Origin: UBA4416 sp963422675
GTDB lineage: Bacteria > Bacteroidota > Bacteroidia > B-17B0 > Aurantibacillaceae
DNA length: 64,000 nucleotides
Assembly (NCBI GenBank): GCA_963422675.2
Contig: CAXVYS010000017.1
Coordinates: 62,001-126,000 of the forward strand
Reading direction: 5' to 3'
Part shown: one piece after another, positions 44,272-52,356 of the stretch
How the letters are laid out: every line of letters starts with the position of its first letter
Numbering within the stretch: the first letter of the stretch is position 1
Notes under the pieces: model-generated
What the model was told of the DNA's origin: nothing
The model's input: the letters and a program-made list of their open reading frames with translations, nothing else
Database searches by the model: none
Made by a program: the position numbers and the translations under genes

Positions 44272-45009
44272 ATGAAAGCTATAATTATTGATGATGAACA
44301 AAAAGGAAGAGAAATACTTCAAAAATTAATTCAGGATTATTGTCAAGAAATAGAAATTGTTGCTCTGGCAGCTAATTCTTCCGAAGCGTATGAATTAATT
44401 ATGGATCATAAGCCGCATGTTATTTTTCTGGATATAGAAATGCCAAACGGTAATGGTTTTTCACTTTTGGATAAATTTGAAACCAGAAATTTTCAAACGA
44501 TTATTACAACTGCTTTTGACGATTATGCTATAAAAGCCATTAAGCACAAAGCACTGGATTACCTGTTAAAGCCAATAGATATTGATGAGTTAATTTATGC
44601 CGTAAATACTGCTAAAAAAAATCATGAAAAAACCTCCTCTTTAAAAGTAAGTAGTGAATCAACGTTTTTACAAAAGCTGGGTTTAACAAGTCGTTTGGCA
44701 CTTCCCATTAAAGAAGGTATTTTTTATCTTACCGTTTCTGAAATTATAAGGGTAGAATCTGACGGAGGGTATTCTACTTTTTTTTCGGCAGATGGAAAAA
44801 AGTATATGGTTTCCAAAAATTTAAAAGACTATGAGGATATTCTTCCGGAAAAAGAATTCTTTAGAGCGCACAAATCTCATTTGATTAATATAAAAAAAGT
44901 AAAAAAATATATTAAAACAGATGGCAATTTTATAGAAATGGAAGATGGCTCTTTAGTAGAGATTTCCCGAAGAAAAAAAGATGAATTTTTGCAATTAATG
45001 AGTCAATAA
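44272..45009 (+). CDS. LytTR family response regulator
   Basis: 245 residues from ATG 44272; an ATG two codons earlier (44266) is possible. Receiver domain with acidic pair DD, phospho-acceptor Asp54 in IFLDIEMP, switch residues TTAF, and conserved Lys in LLKPID. The C-terminal LytTR DNA-binding domain has SEIIRVESDGGYSTFF and FFRAHKSHLINIKKV. Directly follows the sensor kinase (106-base gap), so it is its partner. Target genes are not visible here. Confidence 0.94.
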   Translation: MKAIIIDDEQKGREILQKLIQDYCQEIEIVALAANSSEAYELIMDHKPHVIFLDIEMPNGNGFSLLDKFETRNFQTIITTAFDDYAIKAIKHKALDYLLKPIDIDELIYAVNTAKKNHEKTSSLKVSSESTFLQKLGLTSRLALPIKEGIFYLTVSEIIRVESDGGYSTFFSADGKKYMVSKNLKDYEDILPEKEFFRAHKSHLINIKKVKKYIKTDGNFIEMEDGSLVEISRRKKDEFLQLMSQ

Positions 45010-45036
45010 ATTCAAAAGCAATAAATTTCTTCTCAT

Positions 45037-45072
45037 AAAAAACATTAACGACAAACCACTAATGTTTTTTTT
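45037..45072 (+). terminator. Terminator after the LytTR gene
   Basis: AAAACATTA pairs with TAATGTTTT, with a long T run, 28 bases after the stop codon. Confidence 0.75.
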
Positions 45073-45160
45073 ATGCCTTTAAAAGAATTGTTCTTACCGT
45101 AAATGGGTTTGGAATTTTAATTTATTTAATCCTTATCACCTTCGCATTTTTTAATAATTG

Positions 45161-45190
45161 AAAAGGCTGCCCAATACGGCAGCCTTTTAT
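45161..45190 (-). terminator. Terminator after the small membrane protein at 45208
   Basis: AAAAGGCTGCC pairs with GGCAGCCTTTT, seen on both strands. It is placed just beyond the stop of the minus-strand gene. Confidence 0.85.
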
Positions 45191-45207
45191 ATATCATTTA
45201 AATGGGT

Positions 45208-45573
45208 TTACTTATTAGAAGTCCTGTTTTTTCTGGCATCTACAAAGCTTTTAATAAAAAATGCCAAAGCAATGGCATTACTTAATACACAAGCCAGGAA
45301 AATATATTTTTTAGCATCCCAGTTTTCTACTTTCACAAAACGCATTGTACACATAATGAGCAATACTAGCGTAAGAACCACAACAATGTGCGAAATTACT
45401 TTTGGAGATTTAGTCCAGAATAATCCTAAAATAATAAATAATATCCCAAATGCTGCAGGTATTAAGGCAGTAGGAGAATGGTGTCCGTCGGCAGCGGCAA
45501 CACCCAGGTAGCCATATAAGCCGGCAATAATTAATACAATCGAATTTAATAAATTTACAGTAGTAGCTTTCAT
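45208..45573 (-). CDS. Small four-helix membrane protein of unknown function
   Basis: 121 residues with four hydrophobic segments at about 7-25, 34-52, 58-78 and 85-110. No motif is recognised. The minus frame is preferred over a plus-strand frame (45158-45511) because it has an ATG, a membrane topology and a terminator at its 3' end. Monocistronic. Confidence 0.75.
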   Translation of the reverse strand: MKATTVNLLNSIVLIIAGLYGYLGVAAADGHHSPTALIPAAFGILFIILGLFWTKSPKVISHIVVVLTLVLLIMCTMRFVKVENWDAKKYIFLACVLSNAIALAFFIKSFVDARKNRTSNK

Positions 45574-45615
45574 AGTGGGTTAGTTTAGATTTGGGTAAAG
45601 ATAAGCAACAATGTC

Positions 45616-46185
45616 TTATTTAGATAATTCTATACACTCTTTAAACCGCGTACAAGAAACCAAATGATCGTTTACCATTCCCGCAGCCTGCATATAGGCA
45701 TAACAGATAGTGGAACCAACAAATGTAAATCCCAGCTTCTTTAAGGCCTTGCTCATTTCATCCGATTCGGGGCTTGTAGCCCGTATGTCTGAAGATTGTT
45801 TTACTTTAGTCACTATGGGTTTATGGCCGGTAAATTGCCAGATATACGTATCAAATGATCCATATTCTTTTTGAATTTCTATAAACGCTTTCGCATTTTT
45901 TATTGTGCCGGTAATTTTCAATTTATTACGGATAATGCCTGCATTCTGCATCAATTCAAGCACTTTCTCCTCATCAAATTTGGCTATCTTTTTTACATCA
46001 AAATTGGCAAATGCTTTTTTGAAATGATGGCGCCGGTGCAAAATCGTTTTCCAGCTAAGGCCTGCCTGGAAACAGTCTAATACTAAAAATTCAAAATGCT
46101 TTTTGTCATCATGTACCGGGGTTCCCCATTCGTTATCATGGTAATCAAGCATTTGTGCGTCATTTTGTGGCCATGTACATTGCAT
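45616..46185 (-). CDS. tag: DNA-3-methyladenine glycosylase I
   Basis: 189 residues. Removes 3-methyladenine from alkylated DNA. Segments match Tag: CTWPQNDAQMLDYHDNEWG at the start, the zinc and base pocket residues in LVLDCFQAGLSWKTILHRR, and a final CYAYMQAAGMVNDHLVSC. Full length. Convergent neighbour to nothing; divergent from yqeY. Confidence 0.94.
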   Translation of the reverse strand: MQCTWPQNDAQMLDYHDNEWGTPVHDDKKHFEFLVLDCFQAGLSWKTILHRRHHFKKAFANFDVKKIAKFDEEKVLELMQNAGIIRNKLKITGTIKNAKAFIEIQKEYGSFDTYIWQFTGHKPIVTKVKQSSDIRATSPESDEMSKALKKLGFTFVGSTICYAYMQAAGMVNDHLVSCTRFKECIELSK

Positions 46186-46297
46186 AAAAAATACAGTTAA
46201 TAAGATGTGAGTTATAAATTATAAGTTAAAAAGTAAGTATAAAACCATAAACAAGGAATTAGAAACTTTTATAACTTTGAATAAATTTAAAAATATT

Positions 46298-46738
46298 ATG
46301 GGAATAGAAGAAAAAATAAATGCAGATGTAAAAGCATCGATGCTTGCAAAAGATAGTAAACGTCTTGAAGCAGTAAGAGCTATAAAAGCAGTGATATTAT
46401 TATTAAAAACGTCTCCTGAAGGGTTAACGGAAGAAAGTGCTACTAAAGCCATTCAGAAAGAATATAAAAAACGCAAGGAAACAGCAGATATTTATATTCA
46501 ACAAAATCGCCAGGATCTTGCTGACGATGAAATTGCGCAGGCTTTAATTATAGAAGAGTATTTGCCAAAACAATTAAGTGAAGACGAAATAAAAGCAGAA
46601 GTGAAAAAAGCGATAGAACAAACTGGCGCTACATCGGCTGCTGATATGGGAAAAGTAATGGGGGCTGCCAATAAAGTAATTGCAGGGAGAGCCGATGGTA
46701 AATTAGTATCTCAAATTGTAAAAGAATTGCTAGGATAA
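46298..46738 (+). CDS. yqeY: YqeY/GatB-like domain protein
   Basis: 146 residues from the ATG at 46298. Helical protein of the YqeY family: RLEAVRAIKAVIL, a KEYKKRKETADIY segment, YLPKQLSEDEI and the final KVMGAANKVIAGRADGKLVSQIVKELL. The family resembles the C-terminal tail domain of GatB, which binds tRNA; the function of free-standing copies is unclear. A TTG at 46277 would give a longer start but overlaps a -7 element (TAACTTTG at 46272-46279). Terminated by a hairpin at 46791. Confidence 0.9.
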   Translation: MGIEEKINADVKASMLAKDSKRLEAVRAIKAVILLLKTSPEGLTEESATKAIQKEYKKRKETADIYIQQNRQDLADDEIAQALIIEEYLPKQLSEDEIKAEVKKAIEQTGATSAADMGKVMGAANKVIAGRADGKLVSQIVKELLG

Positions 46739-46790
46739 TTTTCCTTATTCTTTCCTACTGTTTGGCGAATCAAAACTTTAAATTATTTAA

Positions 46791-46818
46791 AAAAGCATCG
46801 GGTATAACCGATGTTTTT
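46791..46818 (+). terminator. Terminator after yqeY
   Basis: AGCATCGG pairs with CCGATGTT followed by six T. Confidence 0.8.
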
Positions 46819-46848
46819 TAATGAAATGAAAGACGTATGTATGATAAC

Positions 46849-46882
46849 AAAAAACCCTCCGTTATGTTAACGGAGGGTTTTT
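46849..46882 (-). terminator. Terminator of clpC
   Basis: AAAACCCTCCGTT and AACGGAGGGTTTT form a strong stem with A/T flanks, 6 bases beyond the clpC stop on the minus strand. Confidence 0.9.
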
Positions 46883-46887
46883 AAATT

Positions 46888-49419
46888 TTAGCTATCTTCT
46901 TTTTTCTTTTTAGTTTTTGGCTTAACCGTTCTAACAACGATTTCTTTTTTCTCATCGTCAAAATCAATTTCTATCTGATCGCCTTCCGCTAAATTGCTTT
47001 TAATGATCTCTTCAGCCATTGGATCCTCTAAATACTTCTGAATAGCACGTTTTAAAGGACGGGCACCATATTGAACATCATAGCCTTTTTCAACAATAAA
47101 GTCTTTCGCACTATCCGAAATTTTGATCGTATAGCCTAAGTTATTTACACGTCCGAATAAGCTGTTTAATTCAATATCAATAATTTTATGGATATCAGCT
47201 TTATCTAAAGAGTTAAACATAATTACATCGTCGATACGATTTAAAAACTCAGGAGCAAAGGCTTTTTTCAAGGCATTTTCAACAACTCCTTTATTATTTT
47301 CTTCGATACTTTCAACACGGGTTTGAGTTCCAAAACCAACACCTTGTCCGAAATCTTTTAACTGGCGTGCGCCAATGTTAGAAGTCATAATGATGATCGT
47401 GTTTTTGAAATCGATCTTTCTGCCTAAGCTATCGGTTAAAATACCATCATCTAATACCTGTAAAAGCATATTAAATACATCCGGGTGAGCTTTCTCAATC
47501 TCATCCAATAAAATCACAGAGTAGGGGCGACGACGTACTTTTTCAGTTAATTGTCCACCTTCTTCATACCCTACATATCCCGGAGGAGCTCCAATTAAAC
47601 GGGTTACCGCAAATTTCTCCATGTATTCACTCATATCAATACGAATCAACGCTTCGTCGTTATCAAACAAGTGTTTTGCTAAAATCTTCGCTAATTGTGT
47701 TTTACCAACACCTGTAGGACCTAAGAATATAAATGAACCAATTGGTTTATTAGGATCTTTTAAGCCGGCACGGTTACGTTGTATCGCTTTAACTACTTTT
47801 CTCAATGCATTGTCCTGGCCAATTACTTTGCCCTGAAGCATTTCTACCATTTTAACCAACTTATCTCCTTCATTTTGAGAGATACGTTGTACAGGTACAC
47901 CACTCATCATGGCTACTACTTCCGCAACATTATCTTCCGTTACAGTAACCCTGTTTTGTTTGGTTTCTTCTTCCCAGGCTTTTTTAGCAACCTCTAATTG
48001 TGTTTGAAGTTGTTTTTCTGTATCACGTAACTTCGCAGCTTCTTCATATTTCTGAGAACGCACCACCTGATTTTTCAGTTCTTTAATGTCTTCCATTTTT
48101 TTCTCAAGTTCCAGGATGTTTTCAGGAACGTTGATATTTGTAATGTGAACACGGGAACCCGCTTCATCTAAAGCATCAATGGCTTTATCCGGTAAATGTC
48201 GGTCGGTAATATAACGTGCCGTTAAGGTTACACACGCTTTTAATGCTTCAGGAGTATAGGTTACATTATGGTGATCTTCATATTTACCTTTAATGTTATT
48301 TAAAATCTGTAAAGATTCTTCCTGTGTAGCCGGCTCAATAATTACCTTTTGGAAACGACGTTCTAAAGCTCCGTCTTTTTCAATATGCTGACGGTATTCA
48401 TCCAGCGTTGTAGCACCAATACATTGGATTTCTCCACGGGCTAAAGCCGGTTTAAACATGTTGCTGGCATCCAAACTTCCGCTTGCTCCACCGGCACCAA
48501 TAATTGTATGAATTTCATCAATGAATAAAATAACATCTGTGTTTTTCTCCAGCTCGTTCATTACGGCTTTCATACGTTCTTCAAACTGGCCACGGTATTT
48601 AGTACCTGCTACCAAAGAGGCTAGATCTAAAGTAACGACACGTTTACCAAATAATACACGGCTTACTTTGCGTTGAATGATACGTAATGCCAAACCTTCG
48701 GCAATAGATGATTTACCCACACCCGGCTCACCAATTAAAATTGGGTTGTTCTTTTTACGGCGGGATAAAATCTGAGATACACGCTCAATTTCTTTTTCAC
48801 GGCCAACAACAGGGTCTAATTTGCCATCTTCTGCCATTTTGGTTAAATCCCTGCCAAAATTATCTAAAACAGGGGTTCTTGACTTGGATTCTCCAGGTTT
48901 TTTAGAAGATCCTGCACCGCCAAAAGAAGATTCTTCACTATCTTCATCATCACCGGCTGTTGCATTCTCAATTTTATGTGGATTTTCCATATATCCTTCC
49001 AATTCAGCTTTTACAGCATCGTAATCAACCCCTAATTTTGCCAATGTTTTAGATACGACGTTATCGTTATCTTTTAAAATACACATTAAGAGGTGTTCTG
49101 TGCCAATTTGAGGGGCTTTAAATAACTTGGCTTCCAAATAGGTTAATTTCAAGGTTTTTTCAGCCTGTTTAACCAAGGGAATATTGGCAAGGTTATTTAC
49201 TTTTCTCATAGAAATAGGTAAACTCTGCTCAATATGTTTTCTGAAATCCTGAATATTAATTCCAAGGTTCTTTAATAATTTAATGCCAACCCCTTCTCCA
49301 TCGCGGATCATGCCAAGCATTAAATGCTCAATTCCAATATAATCATGCCCTAATCTTAGAGCTTCTTCCCGGCTAAACGTTATAACGTCTTTGACGCGTT
49401 GTGAAAATTTTGCTTCCAT
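46888..49419 (-). CDS. clpC: Clp protease ATPase ClpC
   Basis: 843 residues from ATG 49419 (MEAKFSQRVKDVITFS). Two N-terminal Clp repeats (about 1-145), AAA+ domain 1 with Walker A GEPGVGKSS, a UVR/coiled middle with MEDIKELKNQVVRSQKYEEAAKLRD (the M-domain), AAA+ domain 2 with Walker A GPTGVGKTQ. This is the ClpC type that unfolds substrates for ClpP. An ATG at 49470 would add 17 residues and is less likely. A -7 element TACTTTTG (49475-49468) lies upstream; the start codon sits far from gyrA on the other strand. Confidence 0.95.
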   Translation of the reverse strand: MEAKFSQRVKDVITFSREEALRLGHDYIGIEHLMLGMIRDGEGVGIKLLKNLGINIQDFRKHIEQSLPISMRKVNNLANIPLVKQAEKTLKLTYLEAKLFKAPQIGTEHLLMCILKDNDNVVSKTLAKLGVDYDAVKAELEGYMENPHKIENATAGDDEDSEESSFGGAGSSKKPGESKSRTPVLDNFGRDLTKMAEDGKLDPVVGREKEIERVSQILSRRKKNNPILIGEPGVGKSSIAEGLALRIIQRKVSRVLFGKRVVTLDLASLVAGTKYRGQFEERMKAVMNELEKNTDVILFIDEIHTIIGAGGASGSLDASNMFKPALARGEIQCIGATTLDEYRQHIEKDGALERRFQKVIIEPATQEESLQILNNIKGKYEDHHNVTYTPEALKACVTLTARYITDRHLPDKAIDALDEAGSRVHITNINVPENILELEKKMEDIKELKNQVVRSQKYEEAAKLRDTEKQLQTQLEVAKKAWEEETKQNRVTVTEDNVAEVVAMMSGVPVQRISQNEGDKLVKMVEMLQGKVIGQDNALRKVVKAIQRNRAGLKDPNKPIGSFIFLGPTGVGKTQLAKILAKHLFDNDEALIRIDMSEYMEKFAVTRLIGAPPGYVGYEEGGQLTEKVRRRPYSVILLDEIEKAHPDVFNMLLQVLDDGILTDSLGRKIDFKNTIIIMTSNIGARQLKDFGQGVGFGTQTRVESIEENNKGVVENALKKAFAPEFLNRIDDVIMFNSLDKADIHKIIDIELNSLFGRVNNLGYTIKISDSAKDFIVEKGYDVQYGARPLKRAIQKYLEDPMAEEIIKSNLAEGDQIEIDFDDEKKEIVVRTVKPKTKKKKEDS

Positions 49420-49729
49420 AATTATTAGTAGTTCTTTTTTAGTTCTAAACATATTTAATGCCACAATCAAAAGTAAACGATTCTGTCAGGTTTTCTCATT
49501 TTACGCCACTTTTTTTTAAACAGTAAATCTGTTGATAACTCTACAACTAAATTACCCATAAAAATGGTATTTTCAAAGCCTATTAGTGATTTTTTGAAGG
49601 TGGTAAATCTTTATTTTTTAAGTATAAATGTAGCTGACATTATTACCTGATTATCATAAATTAATAGGATAACAAGGCAGTATTAAAACTGTTTAAAAAA
49701 GCAATTGAATTTAAAATTAAAAACAGAAT
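49420..49729. other. Intergenic region between clpC and gyrA
   Basis: 310 bases between divergent genes. It holds a minus-strand -7 element (TACTTTTG at 49475-49468) for clpC. I see no confident promoter for gyrA and no gene. Confidence 0.6.
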
Positions 49730-52303
49730 ATGAGCGGAGAGAAAATTATTCCAATTAACATTGAACAAGAAATGAAAACAGCGTACATCGATTATTCGAT
49801 GTCGGTTATTGTATCACGTGCCCTGCCCGATGTAAGAGACGGTTTAAAACCGGTACACCGTCGAGTATTATACGGGATGTTGGATTTGGGTGTTTTACAC
49901 AATCGTCCTTATAAAAAATCGGCCCGTATCGTTGGGGAAGTTTTAGGAAAATATCATCCGCATGGTGATGCTTCTGTTTATGATACTATGGTACGTATGG
50001 CACAGGAATGGAGCTTACGTTATATGTTGGTTGACGGACAAGGTAACTTCGGTTCTGTAGATGGGGATATGCCTGCTGCAATGCGTTATACGGAGGTTCG
50101 TTTCCGCAAGATCACAGAAGAAATGATTGCTGATATCGAAAAAGATACAGTTGATTTTCGTCCCAATTTTGACGACTCTTTAACAGAGCCTACGGTAATG
50201 CCTTCGCGTATTCCGAATTTATTAATGAATGGTGCTTCCGGTATTGCTGTTGGTATGGCAACCAATATGCCTCCGCATAACTTAACAGAAATTATTAATG
50301 GAATTTTAGCTTACATCGATGATAATAATATTGATATCGATGGTTTAATGAAACACATCAAAGCGCCTGATTTTCCTACAGGTGGAACAATTTACGGTTA
50401 CGAAGGTGTTAAGGAAGCTTTTCACACAGGCCGTGGCCGTGTGGTGATGCGCGCCAAAGCAAGTATTGAACCGGTAAATAACCGTGAGCGTATTATCGTT
50501 ACCGAAATTCCTTTTCAAATTAATAAAGCTGATATGATCAAACGTCAGTGGGAATTATGTAATGAGAAAAAAATTGAAGGTATTACAGAAATCCGTGACG
50601 AGAGTAACCGTGAAGGGATGCGTATTGTTTATGAATTGCGTGCAGATGCTATTTCTAATGTTGTTTTAAATAACCTGTATAAATATTCTGCGTTACAAAC
50701 TTCATTCTCTGTAAATAATGTAGTGTTGGTAAAAGGCCGTCCTGAAATGTTGAATCTGAAAGATATGATTCATTATTTTGTGGAACACAGACATGATGTG
50801 GTTGTTCGCCGTACCAGGTTTGATTTAATGCAGGCTGAAAAACGCGCACACATTTTAGAAGGCTTATTAATTGCACAAAAAAATATTGAAGAAGTTATTA
50901 AAGTCATTCGTGAGAGTGCTTCTCCTGATATAGCGCGTGATGAGTTAATGGCACGTTTTTCATTATCAGAAATTCAGGCCCGTGCTATCCTGGATATGCG
51001 TTTAAGAACATTAACAGGACTGGAAGTTGATAAATTAAATGCGGAGTACGAAGAGTTAATGAAAACGATTACACACTTAAAAGATATTTTAGGAAATGAG
51101 CCCTTACGTTTTCAAATCATAAGAGATGAGTTAGCAGAGATCAAAGAAAAATATGGTGATGAGCGCCGTACAGATATCGTTTATGCAGGAGATGATTTCC
51201 GTGTAGAAGATATGATCGCTGATGAAAATGTGGTAATTACCATTTCGCATTTAGGTTACATGAAACGGACTAACCTTGCCGAATACCGTGCGCAAAACCG
51301 TGGTGGACGAGGAAGTAAAGGAACCGCTACCCGTGATGAGGATTTTGTAGAACATATGTTTATTGCCTCTACGCATAACTATATTTTATTATTTACTGAA
51401 AAAGGCCAGGTATACTGGATTCGTGCATACGAAGTTCCTGAAGGAAATAAAAATAGTAAAGGACGTGCTATTCAAAACCTGATTAGCATTGCACCGGATG
51501 ATAAAGTAAAAGCGTTTATCAATATCAAAAACTTAAACGACGAAGAATACATTCAAAACAACTACATTATATTATGTACTAAAGATGGTATCATTAAGAA
51601 AACATCGGTTGAAGCGTATTCCCGTCCACGTGCTAATGGTATCAATGCTATTACCATTCGTGAAGGGGATGTTTTATTGGAAGCTGCTTTAACTAATGGT
51701 AACAATGAAATTATGATTGCTACCAAATTGGGTAAAGTGTGCCGTTTCCCTGAAGCTAAAGTAAGACCAATGGGCCGTAATGCAAGTGGTGTAATTGGTA
51801 TCGATTTAAACGACGAGGAAGGTGGAAACAATGAAGTGATTGGTATGATCTGTATTGATGATATGCAGGCTAACGTATTAGTAGTTTCTGAAAAAGGATA
51901 CGGCAAGCGTTCGGATATTGAAGAATACCGTATTACAAACCGTGGTGGTAAAGGTGTTAAAACCATTAATATTACTGAAAAAACCGGAAACCTGGTTGGT
52001 ATCAAATCGGTAACGGATGCCAATGATTTAATGATCATTACCAAAAACGGTATTGCCATTCGGATGAATGTATCTGATTTACGTGTAATGGGACGTGCAA
52101 CACAAGGTGTGCGTTTAATTAACATCCAGGATACTGACAGTATTGCAGCTGTGACGAAAGTGGATCATGAAGATGAAGTAGAAGCGGTAGCAGATGAAAA
52201 TGAAACTCCTGAAAATCCGGTAGCGGACGTTTCTGACAGCGAAAACAGACCTGCTGACGAAAAATTACCTGATAATTCTACACCAACGGACGATAACAAT
52301 TAA
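49730..52303 (+). CDS. gyrA: DNA gyrase subunit A with Ala at the quinolone-contact serine position
   Basis: 857 residues. Introduces negative supercoils with GyrB. Breakage-reunion domain with the catalytic Tyr in AAMRYTEVR (about 120) and six C-terminal beta-pinwheel blades (GRGSKGTA-type GyrA-box in NRGGRGSKGT, about 525). In the quinolone-resistance region the sequence reads HPHGDASVYDTMVRMAQ; Ala81 corresponds to Escherichia coli Ser83 and Asp85 to Asp87. Ser or Thr is usual there. Ala at this position weakens fluoroquinolone contact in other bacteria. The tail is acidic. Followed by an M16 peptidase. Confidence 0.97.
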   Translation: MSGEKIIPINIEQEMKTAYIDYSMSVIVSRALPDVRDGLKPVHRRVLYGMLDLGVLHNRPYKKSARIVGEVLGKYHPHGDASVYDTMVRMAQEWSLRYMLVDGQGNFGSVDGDMPAAMRYTEVRFRKITEEMIADIEKDTVDFRPNFDDSLTEPTVMPSRIPNLLMNGASGIAVGMATNMPPHNLTEIINGILAYIDDNNIDIDGLMKHIKAPDFPTGGTIYGYEGVKEAFHTGRGRVVMRAKASIEPVNNRERIIVTEIPFQINKADMIKRQWELCNEKKIEGITEIRDESNREGMRIVYELRADAISNVVLNNLYKYSALQTSFSVNNVVLVKGRPEMLNLKDMIHYFVEHRHDVVVRRTRFDLMQAEKRAHILEGLLIAQKNIEEVIKVIRESASPDIARDELMARFSLSEIQARAILDMRLRTLTGLEVDKLNAEYEELMKTITHLKDILGNEPLRFQIIRDELAEIKEKYGDERRTDIVYAGDDFRVEDMIADENVVITISHLGYMKRTNLAEYRAQNRGGRGSKGTATRDEDFVEHMFIASTHNYILLFTEKGQVYWIRAYEVPEGNKNSKGRAIQNLISIAPDDKVKAFINIKNLNDEEYIQNNYIILCTKDGIIKKTSVEAYSRPRANGINAITIREGDVLLEAALTNGNNEIMIATKLGKVCRFPEAKVRPMGRNASGVIGIDLNDEEGGNNEVIGMICIDDMQANVLVVSEKGYGKRSDIEEYRITNRGGKGVKTINITEKTGNLVGIKSVTDANDLMIITKNGIAIRMNVSDLRVMGRATQGVRLINIQDTDSIAAVTKVDHEDEVEAVADENETPENPVADVSDSENRPADEKLPDNSTPTDDNN

Positions 52304-52333
52304 TAACGGAAACGCAATTTAACACATAACCTA

Positions 52334-52341
52334 TATATTTG
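52334..52341 (+). promoter_or_regulatory. -7 promoter element of the M16 peptidase
   Basis: TATATTTG sits 15 bases before the start at 52357, within the short gap after gyrA. No good -33 element. Confidence 0.5.
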
Positions 52342-52356
52342 GACAAATAATAAAGT

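Noticed and set aside
45158..45511. Plus-strand frame opposite the small membrane protein
   Set aside because: The minus frame has a consistent membrane topology and its own terminator.
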